Shown: positions 11,302-23,910, numbered from the stretch's first letter. The stretch is 64,000 bases of DNA from Tuctoria greenei (GCA_036927565.1 JAYESD010000009.1:157006929-157070928); one strand, 5' to 3'. Program-made: numbers and translations. The notes: generated from the letters alone by a model not told the origin.

Positions 11302-12681
11302 TGTTAGTGCATCTAGGATATCCCTTGTGGGTTTTGTCTAATTGATGACGAACATATGAGATCCTAATGAAACTATTGAGATGATTGCAGGACAAACAAA
11401 GTGAAACAGCTCGGTGCACACAAAAAGGTGAAAAATGGAGTGGTGTCCAAAGAGGGATACTTTGATGGAACTTGGAAGAACAAATTAGATTTTAAATGTA
11501 TAGGGAGTGTATGGAAGACACACTCCAAGAGCTCACGACCTGCGCAGGGTAAGGGTTTTAAAATTAACTTAACATTCCACAGTGCACCGGACCAGTCCGT
11601 TTTCCAACCGGACTAGTCCGCCAGACTTTGTGAAGTCTGTTTTCACATAGGGCCGGACTAGTCCATTTTCCAACCGGACTAGTTCGCCAGACTTTCTGAA
11701 GTCTGCTTTCACATAGGGCCGGACTAGTCCGTTTTCCAACCGGACTAGTCCGCCAGACTTTCTGATGTCTGCTTTCACATAAGGCCGGACAAGTCCGTTT
11801 TCTAACTGGACTAGTCCGCCAAACTTTCTGGACTTTAAGTTGCACTGTGACCGGGCAAGTCTGGACTTGCACCGGACTAGTCCAGTATTAGGGTTTTTCA
11901 ACGGTAAATTTTTGGAAACCCAATAAAAAGAGGATCCACGACTTTCCTATGAAGATACACGTCGAATACTGCTGAAAATACAAACCCTAGCGCCGCCACT
12001 TTGTCCCAAGAGCCCAAAACACATCTCCCCACACATCTAAGGTGCAAAAAGAGTCAAATCATTTGAACACTTGGATTCGGGATTGAGAGATCGTCGTTCC
12101 TTCGTTGCGAGCTCTTGGGGTTTGATCTTTTTACACTCATACTCTACATTGTAATAATTTAAAGTGTATTTGATCGCCTCTTTTATTGTAATTCTCGTGG
12201 GAGCCCTCAACGTGTGAGGTTGCCCCACAAACTCGGTGATTACCCGTGCTAGTGGAATCAAGTTGGCCTGTGTGGTGACTTGAAGAGGGAAAGGGTTGGA
12301 GACCCGGATCTATGTGATCTTCCTCAACGAGGACGTAGATCTCGTGGTGAGATCGAACCTCGGTAAAAATTCGCGTCTCTTGTGCCTTATTTCTTTTACA
12401 TTTTTTTCACTAGATCACTTGATTACTAAACATCAATTAAGTTGCTTATAAGTTTCTACGTGCATTCATACAATAATCATAAACCAAAGTATCCGTTGTT
12501 CTCATTTCCGCTGCTAAAGAATCTAGTTTCCCAAACAATACTTAATCAATTCACATTTCTCAGCACATCGGACTAGTCCGCCCACACAACCGGACTAGTC
12601 CGATCAATCAAGTTTTTGACGACTCTATTAAGTGTGCAGAAAATTTTAAAGGCCTATTCACCTTACTTTAGGCCACATTCA
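11302..12681 (+). repeat. Copia E 5' LTR
   Basis: It begins tgttagtgcatctagg and ends aggccacattca. It contains a 66-bp tandem array with GGACTAGTCC palindromes, a further pair of palindromes near 12568-12602, and a likely TATA region (aataaaaagagg) near 11921 ahead of the CT-rich leader. Confidence 0.93.
11583..11830 (+). repeat. 66-bp tandem repeat in Copia E LTR
   Basis: Three to four units of 66 bp contain two palindromes (ccggactagtccg) separated by ttttccaa, then agactttctgaagtctgctt and tcacata. The same array is in the other LTR (about 21303-21550). AGACTTTCTGAAGTCT within each unit is itself a small inverted repeat. Because 66 is a multiple of three, the minus strand stays open here by chance. 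Confidence 0.85.
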
Positions 12682-12683
12682 AT

Positions 12684-12695
12684 TGGTATTAGAGC
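12684..12695 (+). other. Copia E primer-binding site
   Basis: tggtattagagc, two bases after the 5' LTR. It has one mismatch to the initiator-Met-tRNA site TGGTATCAGAGC. Confidence 0.85.
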
Positions 12696-12735
12696 AAGAT
12701 TCTCCGTCAACAAGACTCACATCTCGGAGAGATCA

Positions 12736-15003
12736 ATGGCCTTTGAGAAGAACAACAATATCCCGAAGACGAACATCAATGAGGAGGAACAAGAAGCTAA
12801 AGCCTTCGATGTGCTGAAAGAAAGTCCACATGATGATGAAGAAGTGTGACAGCTAAAGGCACTCCTGAGAAAGAAGTTGCTGACACAAAAAGGAAAAGAA
12901 GAAGAGAAGACGACCGGGAGTGGTCATCACGACTACTCCCGATATCCTTACAACTACAACCGTCTCAATTCAAACAATCACTATCTCTCTGTTCCTATGG
13001 GAAATCCTCCACAGTTTGACGGAAGTGACTACACCATGTGGAAGTATAACATGAAAATGCATCTAATATCCCTGAATCCTAGTCTGTGGCACATTGTTTG
13101 CACAGGCATAGATATCCCAGACACGGATGAGGAACTCACTCCAGAACAAGAACAAGAGATTCACAGAAATGCACAAGCCGTCGCCGTGATCACATCATCA
13201 CTAAGAAGAGAGGAATTCACCAAGATCGATGGTTTAGAAAGTGCAAAAGAAATCTGGGATACACTTAAGACAACTCACGAAGGAAATATGTCAGTTTGTG
13301 AAGCTAAAATTGGGATGCTTGAAGGAGAGTTGGGGAGATTTGCTATTTAAGAAGGCGAATCACCTCAAGACATGTACAACCGGATGAAGGCACTCATCAA
13401 CAAAATTCGTGCCTATGGAAGTAAGAAATGGACGGATCACGAGGTGGTCAAAAGAATGATTAGAGCCTTCATGCCAAGAAATGTCACACTTTGCTCAATG
13501 ATTAGAGAAAGCCCCGGATTTCACAAAATGACTCCTGATGAGTTATTGGGGAAGATCATAAATCATGAAATGATGGAGAAAGAGGCTCAATACGTCAAAG
13601 ACTTAGCCGAACTCACCTCTTCCAAAAAAAAAGAAGTTGCTCTCAAGGCAACGTGCAAACCCAAACTCAAAGAAACTCGTGAAGACCAAGACAACGGAGA
13701 TACAAGCGACAAGAGCACTGATCTTGATGATGAAGAAATGGTACTATTTATCAAGAAGTTCAAGCGCATGATGAAAAGAAGACACGACAACAATTCAAAT
13801 GAAGGCAAAAGCAAGGATAAAGGAAAATCCAAGGCTCGACGCACTTGCTACAACTGCGGAGAGTATGGTCACTTCATGGTGGACTGCCCCTATGAAGAAA
13901 ATAAAAAGAAGGAAACAAGACCTAAAGAAAAGAAAAATTTCAGAAAAAGAAGACAGACCCATCAAGCTCATATTGGCAAGGAGTGGGACTCAAACGACGA
14001 GTCCTCCTCCGATGAATAAGAAGAGATGGCCACTTTCGCGGTCAAGAAACCTACTATGAGAGCCACACTCTTCCCTAACATGGGAGGACGGGTTATGAAC
14101 AACCACACTTGCCTTATGGCTAAGGAAGGCAAGAAAAAGGTTCGACTTACTCCTCCTACGCTAAATTCCTCTATTGATGACTTTGATAGCTCTAGTGATA
14201 ATGAAGAAATGTTTAGAGGATTAAGTAAAATTGCTTTAAAGAAAATGGAAATGTTGTCGAACGAAATCTTTGAAAAGGAGGAACTTGTTAACCGACAAGA
14301 AGATATGCTCATCCGTGAAAGGAAGAGATATCAAGAAGTTGAAAAGCTTCTTGAGCTTTAAAGAGAGAAGAATGAGTCACTTGAGTTTGAGCTAGCCTTA
14401 AGTAAGGAAACTTACTCAAAGCTAGAGGACTCGCATATTGCAATCAAGGAAGAACTTGCTAACTTGTCAAAAGTTATCAAGATCCTTGAGGTGCAAGTTG
14501 AGTCGCTCAAGCAAAGTGACTCCTCTTCCTCCAAGAGCTCTTCCTCCAAAGATATGAGTTCGATAACAATCGGAACCTGCACTTGCTCTAGTAAGATGAA
14601 TGTTATTTCTAATACATCAACTTTTCATAATATGCATCCTTCCACAAGCGGCATCTTTGATAAGGAGAAGATCAAATATGCACGCATTGCATATATGGTC
14701 ACTAGACCTCCTAATGTCAAAGATGGTCTTGTTTTTGACAATAACAAACATATGTCTACTCCTAATCATGCTAAGAATAGAATCACTTTTGTTAAGGAGA
14801 AATCTCATGAATCTGATTTACAAATACTGGTTCGTACATTTGATGCTTCCTATATTCTTATGAAAAACAAATATGGAAGAGTCATTGTTAAATATACAGG
14901 GCCATGCCACAAGAACTTGAAAACTTGTGTGTGGGTGCCCAAGACTCTTGTGACTGACTTGAGAGGACCCAAGAAAGCTTGGGTACCTAAAACCAAGGAA
15001 TAA
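12736..15003 (+). pseudogene. Copia E gag
   Basis: A single reading frame from ATG 12736 (MAFEKNNNIPKTN) to 15001 is interrupted by in-frame stops at 12847, 13348-13353, 14017 and about 14359. It has the N-terminal gag segment with FDGSDYTMWKYNMKMHL, then the UBN2-like capsid (EIWDTLKTTHEGN, MYNRMKALINKIRAYG), an intact CCHC knuckle at about 13846 (CYNCGEYGHFMVDC), a Lys-rich tail and a coiled coil (EKEELVNRQEDMLIRERKRY). The C-terminal part ends with the WVPK motifs that precede the protease in this lineage. Pol follows eight bases later in another frame. Confidence 0.88.
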
Positions 15004-15010
15004 TTCTGTT

Positions 15011-18000
15011 TTGCAGGCTTACTCCTCCGGTGGATCTAAATGGGTGCTAGATAGCGGATGCACAAATCACATGACCGGAGAGAGAGGTATGTTTGTAGAA
15101 TACGAGTACAACAAGAATCCAGGTGAAGGCATATACTTTGGAGATAATAGCCAAGGAAAGGTCCTTGGTAGTGGTAACATTGAAATATCCTCTCAACACA
15201 CCTTATCCAATGTTTTACATGTAGACTCTCTAGATTATAATCTTTTGTCAACATCTCAACTATGCGACAAAGTTTACAACTGTTTATTCACTAATGAGGG
15301 TGTGACCGTTTTTAGAAGAAGCGATGGCTCGATTGCATTCAAGGGAATGTTGAAGGGAAAGCTTTATCTTGTTGACTTAAACAAAGATAAATTCGAACTC
15401 AACACTTGCTTGGTTGCTAAGACCAACATGGGATGGTTGTGGCATAGATGGCTAGCCCATATTGGGATGAGAAATCTGCAGAAACTTCTAAAAGGTGGTC
15501 ACATACGTGGCCTTAAGGATGTGGTCTTTGAAAAAGACAGGCCGTGCAACGCTTGTCAAGCAGAAAAACAAGTCGGAACACCACACCCCGCCAAGAATGT
15601 GATGACTACCGCAAGACCGCTGGAACTTCTCCACATGGATCTCTTTGGTCCAATTGCGTACATCAGCATCGGCGGTAACAAATACGGTTTAGTAATTGTT
15701 GATTATTTTTCAAGATTTACCTGGGTATTTTTCTTGTATGATAAATTAGAAACTCAGGGAATCCTCAAGAAGTTCTTGAAAACAGCTCAGAACAAATTCT
15801 CATCAACCATAAAGATTATTAGAAGTGACAATGGGACAGAATTCAAGAACACCCAAGTTGAAGAGTATCTCGATGAAGAAGGGATAAAGCATGAGTTCTC
15901 AGCACCCTACTCCCCTCAACAAAACGGAGTGGCCGAAAGGAAGAACATAACATTGATCGAAATGGCCAGAACTATGTTGGATGAATACAGGACGTCAGAT
16001 CGATTTTGGGTAGAAGCGGTGAACACCGCTTGTCATGCCATGAATCGGTTGTACCTCCACCGACTACTGAAGAAAACTCCATATGAACTCCTTACCGGTA
16101 AAAAGCCTAATGTTTCTTATTTCAAAGTCTTTGGTTGTAAATGTTTTATTCTGAACAAGAAACTGAGGGCCTCGAAGTTTGCTTCAAAGTCTGATGAAGG
16201 GTTCTCGCTCGGTTATGAATCGAATGCCTACGCCTATCGTGTCTTCAACAAGGTGTCCGGCCTTGTTGAAGTAGCACGTGACGTAGTGTTCGATGAATCT
16301 AACGGCTCACAAGTGGAGCAAGTTGATAAATGTATGCTAGATAAAGAGGAAGCTCCATATGAAGCGCTGAAGAAAATGGCACTTGGAGATATATTACCAC
16401 AAGAGCGAATGGTAGATTCTAATGCACAAGATGAACTTAAACACGGAGGAAATGATAAAGGGGGAGCACTTGAACAAGATCAAGATGAGGAAGATCAAGA
16501 ATATCAAGACAATCATGGAAGCAATGATCTAGGGGAGACAATGAACATGAAGACAATGAAGAACAAGCAACTATACAAGTTCCACACCCAAGAGTACATC
16601 AGAGCGTGCAAAGAGACCATCCTGTCAATAATATCATTGTAGATATTGCTAAGGGAGTAACTACTAGATCTCGAGTTGCAAATTTCTGTGAATACTATTC
16701 TTTTGTGTCTTTTCTGGAACCATACAGGGTAGAAGAAGCCTTAAGATATCCAGACTGGGTGATGGCAATGCAAGAGGAGTTGAACAACTTCAAAAGAAAT
16801 GAAGTGTGGGAGCTGGTGGAGAGACCAAGGGCGAACATCGTTGGAACCAAATGGGTCTTTTGGAACAAGCAAGATGAGCATGGAGTAGTAACAAGAAATA
16901 AAGCGAGATTGGTGGCCAAAGGCTATTCTCAGGTTGAAGGTTTGGACTTCGATGAAACTTTTGCTCTTGTAGCTAGACTTGAGTCCATTCGTATTTTATT
17001 GGCATATGCTACTCACCATAATTTTAAGCTGTATCAAATGGACATCAAAAGCGCCTTCCTAAATGGTCCAATCAAGGAGGAAGTTTATGTGAAGCAGCCA
17101 CCGGGATTCGAAGAACAAGAGTATCCCAATCATGTCTACAAACTGCGTAAGGCTCTCTATGGCCTCAAACAAGCTCCCCGAGCTTGGTATGAGTGACTTA
17201 GAGATTTTCTGACTCAAAATGGGTTCAAAATTGGTAAAGCTGACTATACACTCTTCACTAAACATCTTTATGATCATCTATTCGTATGTCAAATTTATGT
17301 TGATGACATTATCTTTGGATCCACTAACAAGTCCTTCTGTGAAGAGTTTAGCAAAATTATGACAGATAGATTCGAGATGTCAATGATGGGCGAATTGAAG
17401 TTCTTCTTGGGATTCCAAGTGAAGCAACTGAGAGAATGTACATTTATAAGCCAAACCAAATATACACAGGACATTCTCAAGAAATTCAATATGGATAAGG
17501 CCAAGCCCATCAAGACACCCATGGCCATCAACGGACATCTCGACCTCAATGAAGACGATCCAAATGTGGACCAAAAGGTATATCGGTCCATGATCGGCTC
17601 CTTACTTTATTTATGTGCATCTAGGCCAGGTATTATGCTTAGTGTTTGCTTGTGTGCAAGGTTTCAAGCTGCACCTAAAGAGTGTCACTTAATTGCTGTA
17701 AAAAGAATCCTAAGGTATCTTGTGCACACACCCAACTTGGGCCTTTGGTACCCCAAAGGATCCAAGTTTAACTTGATAGGCTACTCCGACGCCGACTATG
17801 CAGGATGCAAAGTTGATAGAAAGAGCACGTCAGGGACTTGTCAATTTCTTGGTAGGTCCCTAGTTTCTTGGTCATCTAAAAAGCAAAACTTCATTGCTCT
17901 TTCCACAGCGGAACCAGAGTATGCTGCACGGTAGTTGTTACGCACAACTACTTTGGATGCGACAGACTCTTAGGGACTACGGCTACAATCTTAGCCATAT

Positions 18001-18247
18001 CCCGCTTCTATGTGATAATGAAAGTGCTATAAAAATTGCACACAACCCTGTAGAGCACTCAAGAACTAAGCACATAGATATCCGTCATCACTTTCTTATA
18101 GATCATTCGTTAAAAGGTGACATTGCTATTTCACATGTTAGGACTGAAAAACAACTTGCGGATATTTTTACCAAACCTTTAGATGAGAAAAGGTTTTATG
18201 AACTTAGGATTGAGGTTAACATACTTGACTCTCAAAATGTGGCTTGA
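15011..18247 (+). pseudogene. Copia E pol: protease, integrase, RT, RNase H
   Basis: The protease is KWVLDSGCTNHMTG. The integrase zinc module is LWHRWLAHIGM...CNACQ, and the core has LLHMDLFGP, RSDNGTEFKN and PQQNGVAERKN, giving a complete DDE set. A frameshift lies near 16610. RT has QMDIKSAFLNGPIKEEVY and LYGLKQAPRAWYE, then a TGA at 17194, then IYVDDIIFGSTNK and FEMSMMGELKFFLG. RNase H has YSDADYAGCKVDRKSTSGTC and, after a frameshift near 17900, CDNESAIKIAHNPVEHSRTK and LADIFTKPLD. Catalytic residues are all present but the frame is broken at least three times. Confidence 0.9.
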
Positions 18248-18459
18248 AATGTTGCATATCTGGTTGAAACTTCAAATGTTACATTTTATTGTTAAAACTG
18301 CTCCTCATCTCTTTTTCTTCTAAGAAAACTATTTTAATGAAGAAATCTTGCAGTTTATGACCACTTTTCATTGTTGCTTATCTATTGGTCGAAATTATCA
18401 AAATTATTTGCAAAACTATTGTCCTTGGATCACTATTAATCATTTCTCTATGTACCTAG

Positions 18460-19106
18460 TTTGTTGAAACCGGACTTGTCAGGTTTACCACCGGACTAGT
18501 CCGGACAGACGAAATTCCTAGGTTTTCCAGGGGCACCGGACTAGTCCGTCCCCCTGACTGGACTCGTCCGATCCATCGCGTATATAAGCGGTTGGCCGGC
18601 CCAATTTGAATCTCAAACCTCTCCCTCCACTTGGTCTCCCTCTCCTCTCCTAAACCCTAGCCCCCAAAGTGATTTTCGGGTTGAGCCCTTAAAATCGAAG
18701 CCTTCTCCGTGGGAAATCCTCTCTTCGTCGAGTGGACTCTCTTCTCCGGACTCATCCGGACAGATTCTTGCTCCTTCAACGCGTATCTTCAAATCTCAGT
18801 AAATTTCACCCTAAAACCAAAATCTCAACTTTTCTCGTTCTAGCTTGTTTCCTTTGATTCCAAAGTTGTACAATGGCTTCATAGATGTATTCCTACTTCT
18901 TTCCTATCCTTTTGTATCTTTAGATAGAAGTTTTGAATTCAAAGGGAATCGTTAGGGTTCTTATGCCAGGCCGGACTAGTCCGGCGCTCAGATACGGACA
19001 AGTCTGGTACGCCGGACAAGTCCGCACTCTGAACCCAGACAAGTCCGGTCTCTGACATCTGAATCCCTACTTTGTCGTCAATCCTTGGTTCATTCTTATC
19101 TAATCC
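18460..19106 (+). promoter_or_regulatory. Palindrome-rich spacer and TATA box before Copia E third ORF
   Basis: GGACTAGTCC-type palindromes occur at about 18480-18570 and 18970-19050. Between them, 18581-18588 reads TATATAAG, followed about 35 bp on by a CT-rich leader (tctccctctcctctcctaaa) typical of plant 5' UTRs. This looks like an internal promoter for the ORF at 19107. Positions 18248-18460 hold only AT-rich noncoding sequence. Confidence 0.6.
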
Positions 19107-20621
19107 ATGAACTCCTTATTAGGCACGATGTCTTCAGGCTCAGATGACATCTCTTTCCACATTGATGAAGAAGTTCAACGCGAAAGAGTGAGGAGAGCCA
19201 AGGAGAGAGTTATGAAGAAAAGACATGATGTCAATGTCCACTCTCCACCCTCCGACGACAATCTGCCTAAGAAGAGGAAGGTCATTGTCAAAAAGGCTCA
19301 AGGAAAAGCTGCTGCTGAGAGCTCCTCAGGGCCAAAGAGGGTTCTCAATAAAGGGAAGGGACTTGCTAGTGGTCCCATTGGGCCCTTGAAGATGAAAAAC
19401 CCCAGTCACCGCAACAGGCAGCCTTCTAGTGAGGATTTCACTGGAAAAGGGGGTGAGCTAGCTGATAACTTCAAGAAGATTAATGTGTATAATCAACCTA
19501 GGCAATGCTCTGACCCAAGATTCTGGAGCAACTTCCATGCCGACTACTACGAGCACGTGTACATGAAGATGAAGAATCCTGTTGTGGAGAGTCAATGGGT
19601 GAATATTGGATACCTGCAGTCGAAGAAGTATCCTGCTTTTCGTGAGGTGGTTGAGGCTCTGGAGAGGCACGGTCTGAAGGAACTGCTTTCCTTTGAGAAT
19701 GACTGGAACAATGAGATCATCACACAATTTTACTCTACCCTCTACTTTGCTCGTGGTAATGGAGACAGTCTTACTTGGATGACTCATGGTTCCATGTATA
19801 GTGTCACTTATGATGAATTTGCAAGGATTCTTCACCTTTAACACACTCTGGATCATGATCTTGTCATCCACAATCTGCAACCCTTGGAGAAGGATGAGCT
19901 TAATTTCCTCTATGACACAAGGATGCCCTATATTCCTCCCAACATCAAATATCTGAAGCCCTTCTTTGTGGTGCTCAACAGAATCTTGAGGAAGACAATA
20001 GCCCCGAAAGATGGAGATGCGGGGACAATCCAAGGAACCTTGAGGACCCTAATGAAGGTCATTAGTGGAAGGAGACTGTTCAATGTTTTTGAGTACATCT
20101 ACAACGACATTGTGAACATCTCAATCACTTCCAATAGGTCTTGCGGGTATGCCCCGTACATCATGTTCATGATTGAGAAAGTGACGGGACTTGAGTTTGT
20201 CAAGGATGTCTCTCATACGGGGTTGAAGCCATAAAAGCCCACCGAGTACACCCTTCCCTTAGCACCAACTGCCCCTTCCCCCCCCGGAGCTGAGAGGAGG
20301 TCTAAACAATCTCAGCATGTGAATGCCACAAGATCTGCATCTGCTCCTCCTGGCTCTGCTCCTATCCATGAACCCTCTGGTGGCGTCCTCAAAATGCTCT
20401 CCTCCATCTTTGCCTGCTGCCGCAAGATCGAAGTCAGGCAGTGGAAACATCAACAATATGTGGATGCCAATATCAAGTCTATCTGTGAGAAGTTGGAAAT
20501 TGAGCCGGTTGGATCACTGCCCGCCTACGAGGACTCAGAGGAAGATCCTGCTCCAGTGAATGATGATGATGATGAAGATGAAGATCGGACCGAAACTGAA
20601 GAAGGGGGCAGCGATGAGTGA
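19107..20621 (+). pseudogene. Copia E third ORF (sense, post-pol), nuclear-signal protein
   Basis: One frame of about 505 codons carries stops at 19839 and 20232. The start may be 19107 or 19128 (MSSGSDDISFH). The N-terminal ~100 residues are basic and include LPKKRKVIVKK, which matches the classical monopartite nuclear localisation signal. The central domain (about 125-380) has PRFWSNFHADYYEHVY, FYSTLYFARGNGDSLTWMT and YDEFARILHL. It resembles the putative plant transposon domain (PF20167-like) by memory of its WMT pattern; this needs a profile search. The C-terminal end is very acidic (DDDDEDEDRTETEEG). No signal peptide or membrane helix is visible, so it is not an env-like protein. It lies between RNase H and the 3' LTR, behind its own TATA box. 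Confidence 0.72.
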
Positions 20622-21020
20622 TTCCCCTTGATTTTCCCTTTTTGGTGCCTTGATGCCAAAGGGGGAGAGATTGAGACTAGATTGAGACTCAAACTTTCTC
20701 TAGTATTAGTTATTAAGCTGGTGTGATCGAGGACTTGTACCTATTTTTAAAACTTTGTAATGCAACATTTCCTTTCCTATGTGTGATGCCTATTGTTGCT
20801 CTAATGCTTACTTCTATGCTCATTATTGTTTATATTTATTTCATCACACTTTGTTGATCACACACCTGTTAGGCACCCCACCATAGGGTGTGTGCATATG
20901 TCAGAAGCTTTTTGTGAATTTATCGTTATTTTCATATGTGCACACCTTATGAAAACCAAAATTTTACTCTCATTTGTGATATCTCAAATGGTTGTCATCA
21001 ATCACCAAAAAGGGGGAGAT
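20622..21020 (+). other. Copia E 3' noncoding region with polypurine tract
   Basis: The tract aaaaagggggaga (21007-21019) sits directly before the 3' LTR and is the second-strand primer. A second, similar tract (aaagggggagaga) lies near 20656, right after the third ORF. Otherwise AT-rich and noncoding. Confidence 0.8.
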
Positions 21021-22402
21021 TGTAAGTGCATCTAGGATATCCCTTGTGGGTTTTGGCTAATTGATGATGAACATATGAGATCCTAATGAAACTATTGAGA
21101 TGATTGCAGGACAAACAAAGTGAAACGGCTCGGTGCACACAAAAAGGTGAAAATTGGAGTGGTGTCCAAAGAGGGATACTTTGATGGAACTTGGAAGAAC
21201 AAATTAGATTTTAAATGTATAGGGAGTGTATGAAAGACACACTCCAAGAGCTCACGACCTGCGCAGGGGTAAGGGTTTTAAAATTAACCTAACATTCCAC
21301 AGTGCACCGGACTAGTACGTTTTCCAACCGGGCTAGTCCGCTAGACTTTCTGAAGTCTGTTTTCACATAGGGTCGGACTAGTCCGTTTTCCAACTGGACT
21401 AGTCCGCCAGACTTTCTGAAGTCTGCTTTCACATAGGGCCGGACTAGTCCGTTTTCCAACCGGACTAGTCCGCCAGACTTTCCGAAGTCTGCTTTCACAT
21501 AAGGCCGGACAAGTCCATTTTCCAACCGGACTAGTCCGCCAAACTTTCTGGACTTTAAGTTGCACTGTGACCGGGCAAGTCCGGACTTGCACCGGACTAG
21601 TCCGATATTAGGGTTTTTCAACGGTAAATTTTTGGAAACCCTATAAAAAGAGGATCCACGACTTTCCTATGAAGATACACGTCGAATACTGCTGAAAATA
21701 CAAACCCTAGCGCCGCCACTTTGTCCCAAGAGCCCAAAACACATCTCCCCACACATCTAAGGTGCAAAAAGAGTCAAATCATTTGAACACTTGGATTCGA
21801 GATTGGGAGATCGTCGTTCCTTTGTTGCGAGCTCTTGGGGTTTGATCTTTCTACACTCATACTCTGCATTGTAATACTTTCAAGTGTATTTGATCGCCTC
21901 TTTTATTGTAATTCTCGTGGGAGCCCTCAACGTGTGAGGTTACCCCACAAACTCGGTGATTACCCGTGCTAGTGGAATCAAGTCGGCCTGTGTGGTGACT
22001 TGAAGAGGGAAAGGGTTGGAGACCCGGCTGTGTGTGAGCTTCCTCAACGAGGACGTAGATCTCGTGGTGAGATCGAACCTCGGTAAAAATTCGCGTCTCT
22101 TTTGCCTTATTTCTTTTACATTTTGTTCACTAGATCACTTGATTACTAAACATCAATTAAGTTGCTTATAAGTTTCCATGTGCATTCATACAATAATCGT
22201 AAACCAAAGTATTCGTTGTTCTCATTTCTGCTGCTAAAAGAATCTAGTTTCCCAAACAATACTTAATCAATTCATATTTTTCAGCATACTGGACTAGTCC
22301 GCCCACACAACCGGACTAGTCAGGTCAATAAAGTTTTTGACGACTCTATTAAGTGTGCAAGAAATTTTAAAGGCCTATTCACCCCCCTCTAGGCCACATT
22401 CA
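21021..22402 (+). repeat. Copia E 3' LTR
   Basis: It begins tgtaagtgcatctagg and ends aggccacattca, followed by the TSD agttg. It is very similar to 11302-12681. Confidence 0.93.
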
Positions 22403-23294
22403 AGTTGGAGCTGCCCGAAGGCCTCCCAAATGTTGACATTGACGCATGGAGTGTGGTTCCAGTGATGTCGGAGGCCTTCAACCCTGCCTTGACCAGGATC
22501 CACGAATGCGTGGAAGGTGGAGTGACCCCCCACATGGTCTTCTGCAATTTCCTGGTCAACAGGTGGGCTCCGCTGAAGAAGAGGGAGAAGCTTGCATTGG
22601 CTCTCAACAGTGTGATGGATGAAGACTGGATTGAAATCGGTCTGAAATCCAACTTGGATGGTGTAGCTTTGGAGCTTCATCTCAAGAAGTTCTAGCATGG
22701 GATTGATGTCAAAGGCGACGGCTTAACTCCGTTGGCGGCTTTCCTCCCTCTGAACATGGAGGCGCAGTCCAGCAGGGAGCTCCGGAGGAGTATGCCGGCG
22801 CTTGACGATCTTGGTGAGGTGGATAGGCTTCCAACCACCAGATTGGCGATCCCCGGAGCTTCCGAGGGTGGTCTTGTCCCTGCCCTGAGCCGAAGGACTG
22901 AAGACGTTGGCAAAGGCAAGGGCAAAGAGCCAGCTGAGCCTTCCAGCTGGAAGAGGAAGTTGAAGCACGCTGACGGGAGGTCCATCAGGCCTGCTCCTTC
23001 CACGACGGCTGCTTCTCCCCGGAGAGAGAGGTCTTCTGCTACTACCCCTGCTGCGGTGCAAGCGTCTTCAAGAGGTGTCAGCTCTAGGCAGTCAACTCTG
23101 GCTGCAGTGCCGACTAGAAGCTCCAAGTGCGGGAGTTCTTCCCGTTGAAGGGAAGCTTCGGCCGAAAGAACTCCGGGGGCTGCGAGTGTTCCTCAACTGA
23201 GGTCCAAAGTTGTTGTCTCACCAGATTTGGTGGGCTCTAGCTCTGGGCCTCAGAAGAAGAGGTTCTGAGGTGACTGGGGTGGTAGCATCCCAAG

Positions 23295-23373
23295 GTAAGC
23301 ATTGATTGCTCACTCTGAAATGTTAATCCTGCTTTTGGATGTGTCTTTAATCTTCTCTTCCATTTGTTTCCAG
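23295..23373 (+). other. Spliceosomal intron in the Gypsy B antisense gene
   Basis: The donor CAAG|GTAAGC and the acceptor TTTGTTTCCAG|GG follow a T-rich tract, all on the plus strand. The intervening 79 bp is AT-rich compared with the GC-rich coding sequence on both sides. This shows the antisense gene is, or was, transcribed in the plus direction. Confidence 0.7.
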
Positions 23374-23639
23374 GGTGTCAAAGAAAGGACCCGGAGATTC
23401 AACACCTGTTGCAACGGCTGGGGTTGCACCTGCTGAAGCTCCGGCTTCGATTGTTGAGCCTCCTCGTCAAGCAAAGGTGGAAGTCACAGCAGCTCTGGCG
23501 CCAGCTGTCGTGAGCCTAGACTCATAGTCCTCACCTAAAGCTCTTGTGGTAGCGCCGGACCGCAAGAGGGAAGTTGACGAGGTGCCCCTGGCGGCAGAGG
23601 CTGATGCTCCAGCACCGGCGACGCTAGAAGTTTCGACTT

Positions 23640-23910
23640 CCGAGCCGGAAGTTGCCGAAGCTCTGGCTGTTGAGCCAGAGGTAGCCGAAGCCCCGATTGT
23701 TTAGCCGGAGATCACCTAGGCTCCGACCCTTGTGTTGGAAACGGTTGAAGATCCGGCGGTTGGGCCGAAGGTAGTAGAGGGTCCGGTTGCTGAGCTGGAG
23801 GTTGGAGGTGGTCCAGCAGATGTGCCGGTGGTGATTGAAGGTCCGGCGGCTATGTCGGAGGTGGTTGAAGGTCTGGCGGCTGTGTCGGAGGTGGTCGCCG
23901 TGCCATAACC
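23640..23910 (+). repeat. 30-bp-type minisatellite in the antisense gene
   Basis: Degenerate tandem units such as ggttgaaggtccggcggct and tgtcggaggtggt encode a Pro/Ala/Val/Glu-rich repeating peptide (types EPEVAEAP and SEVVEGLA). Confidence 0.65.

Larger units (their letters stand above)
11302..22402 (+). mobile_element. Copia E, SIRE/Maximus-like retrotransposon with a third ORF
   Basis: The 11.1-kb element has LTRs of 1380 and 1382 bp (11302-12681 and 21021-22402) and a perfect TSD agttg (11297-11301 and 22403-22407). The plus-strand order is primer-binding site, gag, protease, integrase, RT, RNase H, a palindrome-rich spacer with a TATA box, a third ORF, polypurine tract and LTR. The SIRE-type assignment rests on the long LTRs, the RT style (LYGLKQAPRAWY, RFEMSMMGELKFFLG) and the post-pol ORF. 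It interrupts the antisense gene of Gypsy B. Confidence 0.93.

Noticed and set aside
11583..11830. CRISPR-like appearance of the repeat array
   Set aside because: The sequence is a plant LTR, and the spacers are themselves repeated.
11564..11901. Repeated-peptide minus-strand frames in Copia E LTRs (also 21289-21621)
   Set aside because: The 66-bp repeat is a multiple of three, which keeps frames open by chance. There is no start context or protein resemblance.
19107..20621. Env-like gene in Copia E
   Set aside because: No signal peptide, no membrane helix, and a strong nuclear-type basic signal. Position alone is not enough.
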